Shown here: piece by piece, positions 52,881 to 60,503 of the stretch
Numbering within the stretch: the stretch's first letter is position 1
How the letters are laid out: each line of letters opens with the position of its first letter
From: AC-32 sp963772975
GTDB lineage: Bacteria > Actinomycetota > Thermoleophilia > Gaiellales > Gaiellaceae
Direction of reading: 5' to 3'
Assembly (NCBI GenBank): GCA_963772975.1
Contig: CAVYZH010000005.1
Span: 124,001-188,000, forward strand
DNA length: 64,000 bases
Notes under the pieces: generated by a model
Told to the model about the DNA's origin: nothing
The model's database searches: none
Seen by the model: only the letters and a program-made list of their open reading frames with translations
Translations under genes and position numbers: made by a program

Positions 52881-54608
52881 ATGGCCCTGCGTGTCTGTCT
52901 GGTCACGCCGTTCGCCTGGTCGAGGCCGCACGACGTCAACGAACACGTGGCCGGGGTCGCGCACGAGCTGCGCGAGCTCGGCCACGACGTCACCGTGCTC
53001 GCGCCCTCGACCCGAGCGGCCGATCTGATCGCCGGCCGCCGCTCGCTGCTCGACGGCGGGCCGCACGAGCTGATCGCGCTCGGCCCCGCCGTGCCGGTCT
53101 CGCGGCGCAGCCGGATCGGTGTTCCTGTCGGCGTGCGGGCGAACCTGTCGCTCGCCCTGGCGCGCGGCGAGTACGACGTCGTGCACGGCTTCGAGCCGGG
53201 CCTCCCGAGCCTCTCCTACCTGGCGCTGCGCGACTCGCGCGCCTTCGAGGTTGCGACCTTCCTCTCGAGGGAGCGGCTCGGCTACCCGCCCGGCAAAGCC
53301 CAGCGCGAGCGGCTGCTGGGCCGGATCGACGCGCTCGTCGCCACCTCGGAGGCGACCGCCGCGGCCGCGGCCGAGCGCCTGCCCGGCGACTACCGGGTGA
53401 TCACGGCAGGCGTCGACCTCGAGCGCTTCAAGCCCGCGCACAAGCACCGAGTCGTCGTGCTCGAGTGGCGGCCGGGCGAACGGGCGCTGACCCGAGCGGT
53501 CGTGCGGGCGCTCACGTCGCTGCCCGATTGGGAGCTCGTCTTCCTCCGCACGAAACCGCTTGCCGGCCGGCCCTCGTTGCCGAGGGCGCTGCGTGGTCGC
53601 GCGCGTGTGCGCACGCTCCGCGACGGAGCCGCGAGGGCGCCGCTGTTGAACGAGGCCTCGATCTTCGTCCCCGCCCTCGACGGGCTCGACCGCGTCTCGC
53701 TCGAGGCGGCCGCGGCCGGAGCGGCGATCGTCTCGCCGCCGGGCCTGCGCGAGCAGCACGAGCTGGCGGCCGCCGAGCTGCTGCGCCTCGCCGAGGATGG
53801 CGATTACCGCGAGCGCGAGAGCAAACGCGCCCGCGAGGCCGCCGAGCCGCAGAGCTTCGCTGCCGCCGCCGGCGAGCTGGACGAGCTCTACCGCGGCCTG
53901 GCCTCGAGGCGCCGCTCGCGGAGCGCCGAGCCGCTCGGCGACCGCGACTGGATCGTCGCCGACCTGCACATGCACACCTCCTGGTCCCACGACTGCCAGA
54001 TCCCGGTCGAGGAGCTGCTCGACCACGCCGAGGCGGAGGCCCTTGGCGCGATCGCCGTCACCGACCACAACGTCTTCGGCGGCGCCCGCGAGGCGGTCGA
54101 GCTGGCCCGCGGCCGCGACCTCGTCGTGATCCCGGGCGAAGAGGTGAAGACCGCCGACCAGGGCGAGGTGATCGGGCTCTTTCTTTCCGAGGAGATCCCG
54201 CGCGGCCTCTCGTTCGGCGAGACCGTGGATGCGATCCGCGCCCAGGGCGGGATCGTCTACCTCCCCCACCCCTTCGACCGCCTGCACGCGATCCCGGAGC
54301 CCGCGACCCTGCACCGCCACCTCGCCAAGGTCGACGTGCTCGAGGTCTACAACGCCCGCTTGCTGTTCGAGGCCTACAACGACGAGGCGCTGCGCTTCGC
54401 GCGCAAGTACGACCTGACGATGGGCGCCGGCTCCGACGCGCACGTGCTCCAGGGTGTCGGCACCGGCGCGGTGCGGATGCGGGCCTTCGACGGGCCCGAG
54501 GAGTTCCTCGTCAGCCTGCGCAGCGGGCAGGTTCTGCGCCGCCCGCGCTCACTGCTCTACCTGCAGTCGCTGAAGTGGGCGGCGCAGGCCAAGGAAAGGG
54601 TCCGCTAG
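52881..54608 (+). CDS. Glycosyltransferase (GT4-like) fused to a PHP-domain phosphoesterase
   Basis: 575 residues, two domains. About 1-340 is a GT-B glycosyltransferase of the GT4 type: LVTPFAWSRPHDVNEHVAGVAHELRELGHDVTVLAP, a central ITAGVDLERF and, in the C-terminal half, FVPALDGLDRVSLEAAAAGAAIV. About 355-575 is a PHP metal-dependent phosphoesterase: VADLHMHTSWSHDCQI, AVTDHNVFGG, IPGEEVKT, YLPHPFDR and GSDAHVLQ, so all main metal ligands are present. The order of the inositol genes upstream suggests an action on phosphatidylinositol mannosides or similar glycolipids; the joint reaction is unknown. TAGACT lies eight bases before the ATG. Confidence 0.85.
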   Translation: MALRVCLVTPFAWSRPHDVNEHVAGVAHELRELGHDVTVLAPSTRAADLIAGRRSLLDGGPHELIALGPAVPVSRRSRIGVPVGVRANLSLALARGEYDVVHGFEPGLPSLSYLALRDSRAFEVATFLSRERLGYPPGKAQRERLLGRIDALVATSEATAAAAAERLPGDYRVITAGVDLERFKPAHKHRVVVLEWRPGERALTRAVVRALTSLPDWELVFLRTKPLAGRPSLPRALRGRARVRTLRDGAARAPLLNEASIFVPALDGLDRVSLEAAAAGAAIVSPPGLREQHELAAAELLRLAEDGDYRERESKRAREAAEPQSFAAAAGELDELYRGLASRRRSRSAEPLGDRDWIVADLHMHTSWSHDCQIPVEELLDHAEAEALGAIAVTDHNVFGGAREAVELARGRDLVVIPGEEVKTADQGEVIGLFLSEEIPRGLSFGETVDAIRAQGGIVYLPHPFDRLHAIPEPATLHRHLAKVDVLEVYNARLLFEAYNDEALRFARKYDLTMGAGSDAHVLQGVGTGAVRMRAFDGPEEFLVSLRSGQVLRRPRSLLYLQSLKWAAQAKERVR

Positions 54609-54629
54609 CCGAGAAAGGTCCAAGGCCCA

Positions 54630-55214
54630 GTGGCTGCCGTGACGGACGAGATTTTCGAGAAGTACCTGCAAAAGGCAATCGCCGAGACGAACGAGCTCGG
54701 TGACGAGATCGCGCGCGCCGCGGGCGAGGGCCAGGTCCCGGTGCTGGGCTCCGGGCACCCGCTCGCGGATGTCTTCCTGCTCAAGTACTCGCCGCAGCCG
54801 GCGGAGGTGCAGGAGGGCGTCGCCTTCTACGGCCGCTCGGGCCAGGCGCTGCTCAAGTCGCTGCAGCGGCTGAACGTCGACCCGCTGGCGATCTACGGCA
54901 CGAACTGCTTCAAGCTGGCCGGCGGCGACGAGAACCAGGCACGCGCCTGGTTGATCCGCGAGCTGCACATCGTCCAGCCTAAGCTCGTGGTCGTGATGGG
55001 CGAGGCCGCGCTCGATTTCCTGAACGCGATCGAGTTCCCGCTTGCGGACAAGCTCGAGCCGACCCTCGGCGAGCTGCAGCGCTTCACACCCACAATCCAG
55101 GCGCTCTACGTGCCCGACATCGACGAGTCGCTGGACGAGGCGCCCGCGAAGACGCGCTTCTGGAACGCCTTCAAGGCACTGGGCCCATGGTGGGCCGAGC
55201 TGCCGCCGTACTGA
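54630..55214 (+). CDS. Uracil-DNA-glycosylase-superfamily-like protein without iron-sulfur cysteines
   Basis: 194 residues. The fold pattern of family 4/5 uracil-DNA glycosylases is visible: VLGSGHPLADVFLLKYS, YGRSGQALLKSL, YGTNCFKLAGG, IVQPKLVVVMGEAALDFL. But only one Cys occurs, so the 4Fe-4S cluster is absent; the catalytic GEAPG motif is replaced by KYSPQ and the HPSP motif by VPDIDES. It may have another substrate or be a non-catalytic DNA binder. AAGG lies nine bases before the GTG. Confidence 0.72.
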   Translation: MAAVTDEIFEKYLQKAIAETNELGDEIARAAGEGQVPVLGSGHPLADVFLLKYSPQPAEVQEGVAFYGRSGQALLKSLQRLNVDPLAIYGTNCFKLAGGDENQARAWLIRELHIVQPKLVVVMGEAALDFLNAIEFPLADKLEPTLGELQRFTPTIQALYVPDIDESLDEAPAKTRFWNAFKALGPWWAELPPY

Positions 55215-55945
55215 GCCCGCGCCGCGCCGCCGCGTTCGTCGCGCTCGCGGTCGTCGTCGGCATCTACTACGGCACGCACGAGTCGTGGTTCAGCCTCTCG
55301 CTCTGGGGGTCGATCGCGTGGCTCAGCTTCCTCGTGATCCCGGCCGTGTTCGGGTTCGTCTGGCTCGCGCTGCCGGCCTGGGCGCTGCCGCTGCGCCGGC
55401 TGCTGATCACCGCGATCGGGTTCGGCGCGCTTGCGGTCGTGCTGCAGGCGACGGGCGCATCGCCGGTCGCGAACTTCGCGAAGCTCGGCGCGATGACGTT
55501 CGCAGGGTGGTGCTTCCTGCGCTTCTTCGAGGAGCTGAGCTGGGTCGTGCTCGTCGCCTTGATCGTGCCCTTCGTCGACTCGTACTCGGTCTGGCGCGGC
55601 CCGACGAACACGATCGTGAACAAGCACGTCGAGGTCTTCGACGCCCTCTCGTTCACGTTCCCGGTCCCCGGCTTCGACGGCGGCGCCAAGCTCGGCCTGC
55701 CGGACCTGCTCTTCTTCGCGCTCTTCCTCGGGGCGGCCGCCCGCTGGCGGTTGCGGCCCGGCTGGACCTGGCTCTGCCTGGTGGCCTCGATCGGCGGGAC
55801 GATCTCGTTGGCAACCTGGCTCGAGGTGGACGGGCTGCCCGCCCTGCCGCTGCTCTCCGTCGGCTTCCTGCTGCCGAACGCCGACCTGCTCTGGCGTGAG
55901 GTCAGGGGTCGAAGCGCCAGAGATCCCCGTCGAAGTCAGACGTGA
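55187..55945 (+). CDS. Integral membrane protein of unknown function
   Basis: 252 residues with about seven hydrophobic helices (first at about 14-28, the last at about 200-225). A soluble loop at about 135-160 contains VDSYSVWRGPTNTIVNKH with several conserved-looking polar residues. The Asp and Gly-rich stretch PGFDGGAKLGLPDLLFF recalls GxGD membrane proteases, but the match is weak and not claimed. It overlaps the UDG-like gene by 28 bases and the convergent propeller gene by 44 bases. Confidence 0.7.
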   Translation: MVGRAAAVLSPRRAAAFVALAVVVGIYYGTHESWFSLSLWGSIAWLSFLVIPAVFGFVWLALPAWALPLRRLLITAIGFGALAVVLQATGASPVANFAKLGAMTFAGWCFLRFFEELSWVVLVALIVPFVDSYSVWRGPTNTIVNKHVEVFDALSFTFPVPGFDGGAKLGLPDLLFFALFLGAAARWRLRPGWTWLCLVASIGGTISLATWLEVDGLPALPLLSVGFLLPNADLLWREVRGRSARDPRRSQT

Positions 55946-56795
55946 CCCAGGCGCGGCCCGTGGCCGAGGCGACCGCGAGCGGGCTCTGGCCGGCGGGGAT
56001 CGTGCTCGTGACGGTGTTCGTCGCCGGGTCGACCACCGAGACGCTGTTGTCGTCGATGTTCGGCACCCAAAGCTTGCCGGCGACCCAGGCGGTCGCGAGT
56101 GGGTTGGCCCCCACTGTCACGCTCGCCAGGACGGCCATCGACGCCGGGTCGATCTTGTAGATCTTCCCGCCCTCGCTCGAGACCCAGAGCGCGTCGGCCG
56201 AGGGCGTGATCCAGTCGGCCTTCGGCAGCGAGATGCGCTTCTCGACCCGGTTGCGCACCGGGTCGATCCGGATCAGATGGCTGTGGCCGTAGTCGGCGAC
56301 CCAGACCTTATGGAAGGCGACCGCGATCCCGTTCGGACCGCCGCCGACACGGATCGTCTTCACAACCTTGTTCCGCTTCGGCGCGATGCGGCTGACCGTG
56401 CCGGAGCCTTCGTTGGAAACCCAGACGGCGCCCGCGCCGAAGGCGAGCGCGTAGGGCGCGGAGCCGACCGAGATCCGCTTCAGCACCCGCTTCGCCGGGT
56501 TCACCCGAGTGACCCGGCCGGCGTTTCTCGAGCTGACCCAGACGCTGCCCGCGCCGTAGGCCAGTCCGAACGGACTGCTCGGGATGCCGAGCCGCCATTT
56601 CACGCGCCCGGCCGCGGGGTCGACGCGGATCAGCTTGTTGTCGACCCGGTCGGTCACCCACAGGGCGCCGCCTCCCGAGAGGGCGAAGGAGGCGGACAGC
56701 CCGACGTGCAACTTCGTCGGCTCGGCGGCGCCGGCCGTGCCGCACACGACCGCGACGGCCACGATGACGACCCCACCGCGCAGTAGACTTAGCAC
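55902..56795 (-). CDS. Secreted Vgb/NHL-like beta-propeller protein
   Basis: 297 residues. Signal peptide at about 1-23 (ending GTAGAAE). The mature part has six or seven blades with the recurring pattern VWV plus RIDP or RVNP, for example GALWVTDRVDNKLIRVDPAAG, SVWVSSRNAGRVTRVNPAKR, AVWVSNEGSGTVSRIAPKR, ALWVSSEGGKIYKIDPAS. It resembles the propeller of the Ser/Thr kinase at 37871-39754. The catalytic residues of virginiamycin lyase are not evident. Divergent from a MarR gene with a shared operator-like palindrome. GTG start at 56795. Confidence 0.82.
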   Translation of the reverse strand: MLSLLRGGVVIVAVAVVCGTAGAAEPTKLHVGLSASFALSGGGALWVTDRVDNKLIRVDPAAGRVKWRLGIPSSPFGLAYGAGSVWVSSRNAGRVTRVNPAKRVLKRISVGSAPYALAFGAGAVWVSNEGSGTVSRIAPKRNKVVKTIRVGGGPNGIAVAFHKVWVADYGHSHLIRIDPVRNRVEKRISLPKADWITPSADALWVSSEGGKIYKIDPASMAVLASVTVGANPLATAWVAGKLWVPNIDDNSVSVVDPATNTVTSTIPAGQSPLAVASATGRAWVTSDFDGDLWRFDP

Positions 56796-56810
56796 AATCT
56801 TGCGCTACAT

Positions 56811-56828
56811 TACCACAAGGTTGCGGTA
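56811..56828. promoter_or_regulatory. Imperfect palindrome, probable MarR operator
   Basis: TACCACAAGGTTGCGGTA pairs at seven of nine positions and ends directly before the MarR GTG at 56829. TTGCG-TA occurs again in the same orientation at 56800. The whole divergent gap is 33 bases. Confidence 0.5.
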
Positions 56829-57272
56829 GTGACCGAGCAGGCACCAGACACGATCCTGCTCGACCTCTTCCGGACGAACCAGCTGCGCGAGCGCTTGCTC
56901 GAGGCCTCGCTCGCAGGTCTCGAGCTGCCGCCCGAGGACTACCCCTTCTACGTGCTAATCGGCGCCGAAGGGCCGTGGACACCGACCCTGCTCGCCGAGC
57001 GGATGAAGATGCCGCTCTCGACGGTGCTCTTCCGCGTCGGCCGGCTGGAGAAGCGCGGCCACGTGGAGCGCGTCCCGAACCCGGACGACCGGCGCTCGTA
57101 CCTGATCAGCCTGAACGCCGACGGCGTGAAGCTGCTCAAGCAGGCCAGGCCGCAGTTCCGGGCCTTCGCCGAGTCCGTCGAGCGGCGGCTCGGCGGGGAA
57201 AGCATCGATGGCCTGCGCGGCGGGCTGACCGAGCTGCGCGAGGCGATCGAGGCCGAGCTCAGCTCCGAGTGA
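56829..57272 (+). CDS. MarR-family transcriptional regulator
   Basis: 147 residues with the MarR winged helix: a helix at about 12-40, WTPTLLAERMKMPLSTVLFRVGRLEKRGHVERV (about 50-83) as recognition region, and the wing motif NPDDRRSYLISL, then the C-terminal dimerisation helices. It probably represses itself and the divergent propeller gene from the palindrome at 56811-56828. Its end overlaps the rRNA methyltransferase gene by 14 bases, convergently. Confidence 0.9.
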   Translation: MTEQAPDTILLDLFRTNQLRERLLEASLAGLELPPEDYPFYVLIGAEGPWTPTLLAERMKMPLSTVLFRVGRLEKRGHVERVPNPDDRRSYLISLNADGVKLLKQARPQFRAFAESVERRLGGESIDGLRGGLTELREAIEAELSSE

Positions 57273-58623
57273 GGAGCGCTACGGCCTCGACGTGGGGCGT
57301 ATGCGGGAACATGTCGACCGGCCGCACGCGCTCGAGCTTGTACCCCCAGTCGCCGGCCAGCTCTTTGACGTTGGCGGCCAGCGTGGTCGGGTTGCACGAG
57401 ACGTAGACGATCCGCGAGGCCTCGAGCCGCGCGAGGCGGCGCAGCGCCTTGCCAGAGAGCCCGGCCCGGGGCGGGTCGACCATGGCCACGTCCGGCGCAC
57501 CCGCGCGTTCGGCCAGCTCCTCGAGCGACGCGCCCACCTCGCCCGCGAAGAAGGCGGCGTTGGTGATCCCGTTCAGGTCGGCGTTCTCGAGGGCACAGGC
57601 GACCGACTCCTCCGAGACCTCGACCCCCCACACCGTGAGCGCCTTCGAGGCGAGCGTCAGCCCGATCGTGCCAATCCCACAGTAGAGGTCGTAGACCGTC
57701 TCGTTGCCGGTCAGGGCCGCGTACTCGCCGGCCAGCTCGTAGAGCCGCTCGGCCATCCGCGTGTTCGTCTGCAGGAAGGCGTTCGGGCGGACCCGGAAGC
57801 GCAGGCCGCAGAGCTCCTCCTCGATTGCGTCCTCGCCCCAGAGCAGGGTCGTCGGCAGGTTCGTCACCTCCGCCTGCGACTCGTTCGCCGACCAGTGGAT
57901 CGAGCGCACCTCGGGAAAGCGGCGGAGCACCTCGACGAACTCGTCCCGGTCGAAGCGCTCGCCCGCCGCCGTCACGAGCTGGACGAGCAGCTGGCCGGTG
58001 TTGCGGCCCTCGCGCAGGACGAGGTGGCGCAGGTAGCCGGTGTGCTCCGACTGGTCGTAGGCCTCGAGCCGCTCGGCGCGCGCCCACTCGCGGACGGCCT
58101 CGCGCACGGCGTTGCCGAGGTCGGTCGTCAGCCAGCACCGGCGGATGTCGAGCACCTCGTCCCAGCGCCCGGCCCGGTGGAAGCCGAGCGCGGGCCCTTC
58201 CTCCGTCTGCGTGAACGAGTACTCGAGCTTGTTGCGGTAGTGGAAGACCTCCTCGGCGGGGACGATCGGCTCGAGCGGCGGCTCGGCGATCCCGCCGATC
58301 CGGCGCAGCGCGTCGGCGACCTGCTCCTCCTTGGCGGAGACCTGGGCCTCGTAGGCGAGGTCCTGGAAGCGGCAGCCGCCGCACGCCGGGTAGTGCTCAC
58401 ACGGCGCCTCGACGCGCAGTGGGCTCGGCTCCAGCACATCGACCGCGGTCGCCTCCGCGAAGCTGCGCTTCACCTTCGTCACGCGCGCGCGCACGAGGTC
58501 GCCCGGGAGTCCGCGCCGGACGAAGACGACGAACCCGTTCAGGCGCGCGACGCCGTTCCCGCCGTAGGCGAGCGAGTCGATCGCGAGCTCGAGCTCCTGG
58601 TCCTTCGAGACGGGTGCGGCCAT
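57259..58623 (-). CDS. TRAM-domain 23S rRNA (uracil-5-)-methyltransferase, RlmD/RumA type
   Basis: 454 residues. N-terminal TRAM domain (about 8-65: ELAIDSLAYGGNGVARLNGFVVFVRRGLPGD), four iron-sulfur cysteines (CEHYPACGGCRFQD plus another Cys), then the SAM methyltransferase: FLQTNTRMAERLYE, VYDLYCGIGTIGLTLA, VDPPRAGLSGKAL and the catalytic YVSCNPTTLAANV with its Cys. It makes 5-methyluridine in 23S rRNA or tRNA. ATG at 58623; TAGCCT lies eight bases upstream. Confidence 0.92.
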   Translation of the reverse strand: MAAPVSKDQELELAIDSLAYGGNGVARLNGFVVFVRRGLPGDLVRARVTKVKRSFAEATAVDVLEPSPLRVEAPCEHYPACGGCRFQDLAYEAQVSAKEEQVADALRRIGGIAEPPLEPIVPAEEVFHYRNKLEYSFTQTEEGPALGFHRAGRWDEVLDIRRCWLTTDLGNAVREAVREWARAERLEAYDQSEHTGYLRHLVLREGRNTGQLLVQLVTAAGERFDRDEFVEVLRRFPEVRSIHWSANESQAEVTNLPTTLLWGEDAIEEELCGLRFRVRPNAFLQTNTRMAERLYELAGEYAALTGNETVYDLYCGIGTIGLTLASKALTVWGVEVSEESVACALENADLNGITNAAFFAGEVGASLEELAERAGAPDVAMVDPPRAGLSGKALRRLARLEASRIVYVSCNPTTLAANVKELAGDWGYKLERVRPVDMFPHTPHVEAVALLTRS

Positions 58624-58634
58624 CGCCGCCCAGG

Positions 58635-60035
58635 CTATGAGAACGGGGGATGTAGCGGGAGGATCAGAGGCGGCCGCGGCTTCTGGGTGAAGTCGAAGTC
58701 CGAGACGAGGTTGCTGAGCTGCGGCACCTCCTCGCGCACCGTCGGCCGCGGGTCCGGCCGCCCGTCGTTCGCCGGGTCGAGCCGCGACGAGCGCAGGAAG
58801 TCGTCCTCGATGAACTTCGCGTAGGCGTCGAAGCTCAGCACCTGGTGGTCGACGTAGCCGCGCCGGGCGTACGGCGAGATCACGAGCCCCGGCACGCGCA
58901 GGCCGTAGCCGTTGACGTCGACCTTCGGCGGCACGACGTGGTCGTAGAAGCCGCCCCAGTCGTCCCAGGCGAGGAAGATCGCAGTCGAGCTCCAGTCCGG
59001 GCTGCGCATGACCGCGTTGACGACGCTGGTGACGTAGCTCTGGCCGGCGGTGACGAGACTCGGCGGGTGCTCGCTGACCCGGTTGCTCGGGATCACCCAC
59101 GAGACCGCCGGCAGCCGGCCGCGCCTGGCCATTCCGAACAGCTGCTTGATCGGGACGATGTCCCGGAGCTCGTGGTCGGCTTTGACCGTGGTGAACCACG
59201 GCAGCGGGTTCCAGATCCCGGGCGTGCCGGCGCTCTGCCTCGGCGGCGTGCAGACCATCCCGTCGTCGTCGCAGTCGGGCTGGGCGCCCTTGACGACGAA
59301 GTAGCGCCAGGAGACGTGGTGCTTGTGCAGCAGGTAGGTGAGATCGGTCCACGCGTAGTCCGGCTTGCGGCCGGTCGGGTTCTGCCGCTCGTGCGGCGGC
59401 GCGAGTGGGTTCTCGACCGCGTTGACGCAGCTCGACGCTGCCTGCGTGCGGCAGCGGGCCGACCACTCGGAGACCATGAACAGGTGGGCGGGCAGGCTCC
59501 AGGAGGTGTCCGGCTGGAACATGTGGTCCTGGAGCACGAAGCTCCGCGCGTAAGCCCAGTAGTTCGGGATCTCGCGCCGGTCGTGGTAGCCCATCACGTC
59601 CGGATGCGCTGCGCCGAACGAGCAGAGCGGCGCGTCCGGGCTGACCGAGCAGCCGGTCTCGAGCCCGCGCCTGGCCTCGCGCACGAACCCGTCCATCTTG
59701 CCGTCGTTGACGTCGCGGACCGCGTCGAGATGCTCGTGCGGCCCACCACTGTTGCGGTCGCGCAAGTCGTGGAACGGGTAGAGGCAGATCCCGGTGCGCG
59801 GGTCCGGCGAGCAGACGGTGAAATGGCCGCTGCGTCGCGGCAGGCCGTCCGCTCCTGGATACGTGCCGAAGTAGGAGTCGAAGGAACGGTTCTCCTGCAT
59901 GATCACGACGACGTGGCGGATCTTGTGGATCCCCGCGACGACGTGGGCGTGCGGCTCGTCCTCGTGCGAGAAGAAGGCCACTCCCACGACCAGCGCCACC
60001 GAAAGGGCGAACGCAAGCGGAAGTCGGCCCGGCAC
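58635..60035 (-). CDS. Secreted phosphoesterase of the phospholipase C/acid phosphatase (AcpA) family
   Basis: 466 residues. A hydrophobic signal or anchor segment at about 5-23, then the phosphoesterase domain: HVVVIMQENRSFDSYFGTYPGADGLP with the metal-binding Glu-Asn, the conserved DHMFQPDTSWSLPAHLFMVS, WTDLTYLLHKHHVSWRYF and IFLAWDDWGGFYDHVVPP. Four Cys pairs suggest disulphides and export. Substrates may be phospholipids or phosphomonoesters. TACGTT six bases before the GTG at 60035 suggests a leaderless mRNA. Confidence 0.9.
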   Translation of the reverse strand: MPGRLPLAFALSVALVVGVAFFSHEDEPHAHVVAGIHKIRHVVVIMQENRSFDSYFGTYPGADGLPRRSGHFTVCSPDPRTGICLYPFHDLRDRNSGGPHEHLDAVRDVNDGKMDGFVREARRGLETGCSVSPDAPLCSFGAAHPDVMGYHDRREIPNYWAYARSFVLQDHMFQPDTSWSLPAHLFMVSEWSARCRTQAASSCVNAVENPLAPPHERQNPTGRKPDYAWTDLTYLLHKHHVSWRYFVVKGAQPDCDDDGMVCTPPRQSAGTPGIWNPLPWFTTVKADHELRDIVPIKQLFGMARRGRLPAVSWVIPSNRVSEHPPSLVTAGQSYVTSVVNAVMRSPDWSSTAIFLAWDDWGGFYDHVVPPKVDVNGYGLRVPGLVISPYARRGYVDHQVLSFDAYAKFIEDDFLRSSRLDPANDGRPDPRPTVREEVPQLSNLVSDFDFTQKPRPPLILPLHPPFS

Positions 60036-60041
60036 GAGCGG

Positions 60042-60047
60042 AACGTA
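60042..60047 (-). promoter_or_regulatory. -10 box of a leaderless promoter
   Basis: TACGTT on the minus strand, six bases before the GTG at 60035. Confidence 0.5.
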
Positions 60048-60087
60048 CGCCGCTCACGTTGAGTTCAGGTGTACGCCCGGTTGTGAA

Positions 60088-60486
60088 TCAGCTAAGCGCG
60101 GTCACGTAGACCTTGCGCTCGCGCGGCCCGTCGAACTCGCAGAAGAAGATCCCCTGGTAGCGGCCGAGGGCGAGCTTGCCCTCCTGCAGCGGCACGAGCA
60201 CTTCCGGGCTGATCAGCGACGCGCGCATGTGCGAGGGCGCGTTCGGGCCGTCCTCGTCGTCGTGCTTCCACGTCCAGCCGTCCTCGACCACCTTCTCCAT
60301 CGCCTGCTCGAGGTCTGCGGCGAGCACGGGGTCGATGTCCTCGTTGATCGTCACGCCGGCGGTCGTGTGGGGCACGTAGACGAGCGCGGCGGCCGCCCCG
60401 TTGGCCCCGTTGAGCGCTAGCTCAACCTGTTCCGTGATGTCGAGCAGCTGCGTCCGCCGCTCGGTCCGAAGGCTGATCTCTCGCAC
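60088..60486 (-). CDS. YjbQ family protein (UPF0047)
   Basis: 132 residues, the standard length of this small trimeric family, some members of which have weak thiamine-phosphate synthase activity. Seen: LDITEQVELAL, ALVYVPHTTAGVTINEDIDP, NAPSHMRASLISPEVLVPL with the conserved His, and GRYQGIFFCEFDGPRERKVYV. True role unknown. GTG start with TAGGAT six bases upstream; divergent from the peptidase gene. Confidence 0.92.
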   Translation of the reverse strand: MREISLRTERRTQLLDITEQVELALNGANGAAAALVYVPHTTAGVTINEDIDPVLAADLEQAMEKVVEDGWTWKHDDEDGPNAPSHMRASLISPEVLVPLQEGKLALGRYQGIFFCEFDGPRERKVYVTALS

Positions 60487-60491
60487 CCGGA

Positions 60492-60498
60492 TATCCTA
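60492..60498. promoter_or_regulatory. Two overlapping divergent -10 boxes
   Basis: TATCCT (plus strand, 60492-60497) ends six bases before the ATG at 60504, and TAGGAT (minus strand, 60493-60498) ends six bases before the GTG at 60486. The two start codons are separated by only 17 bases. Confidence 0.6.
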
Positions 60499-60503
60499 CG
60501 GCT

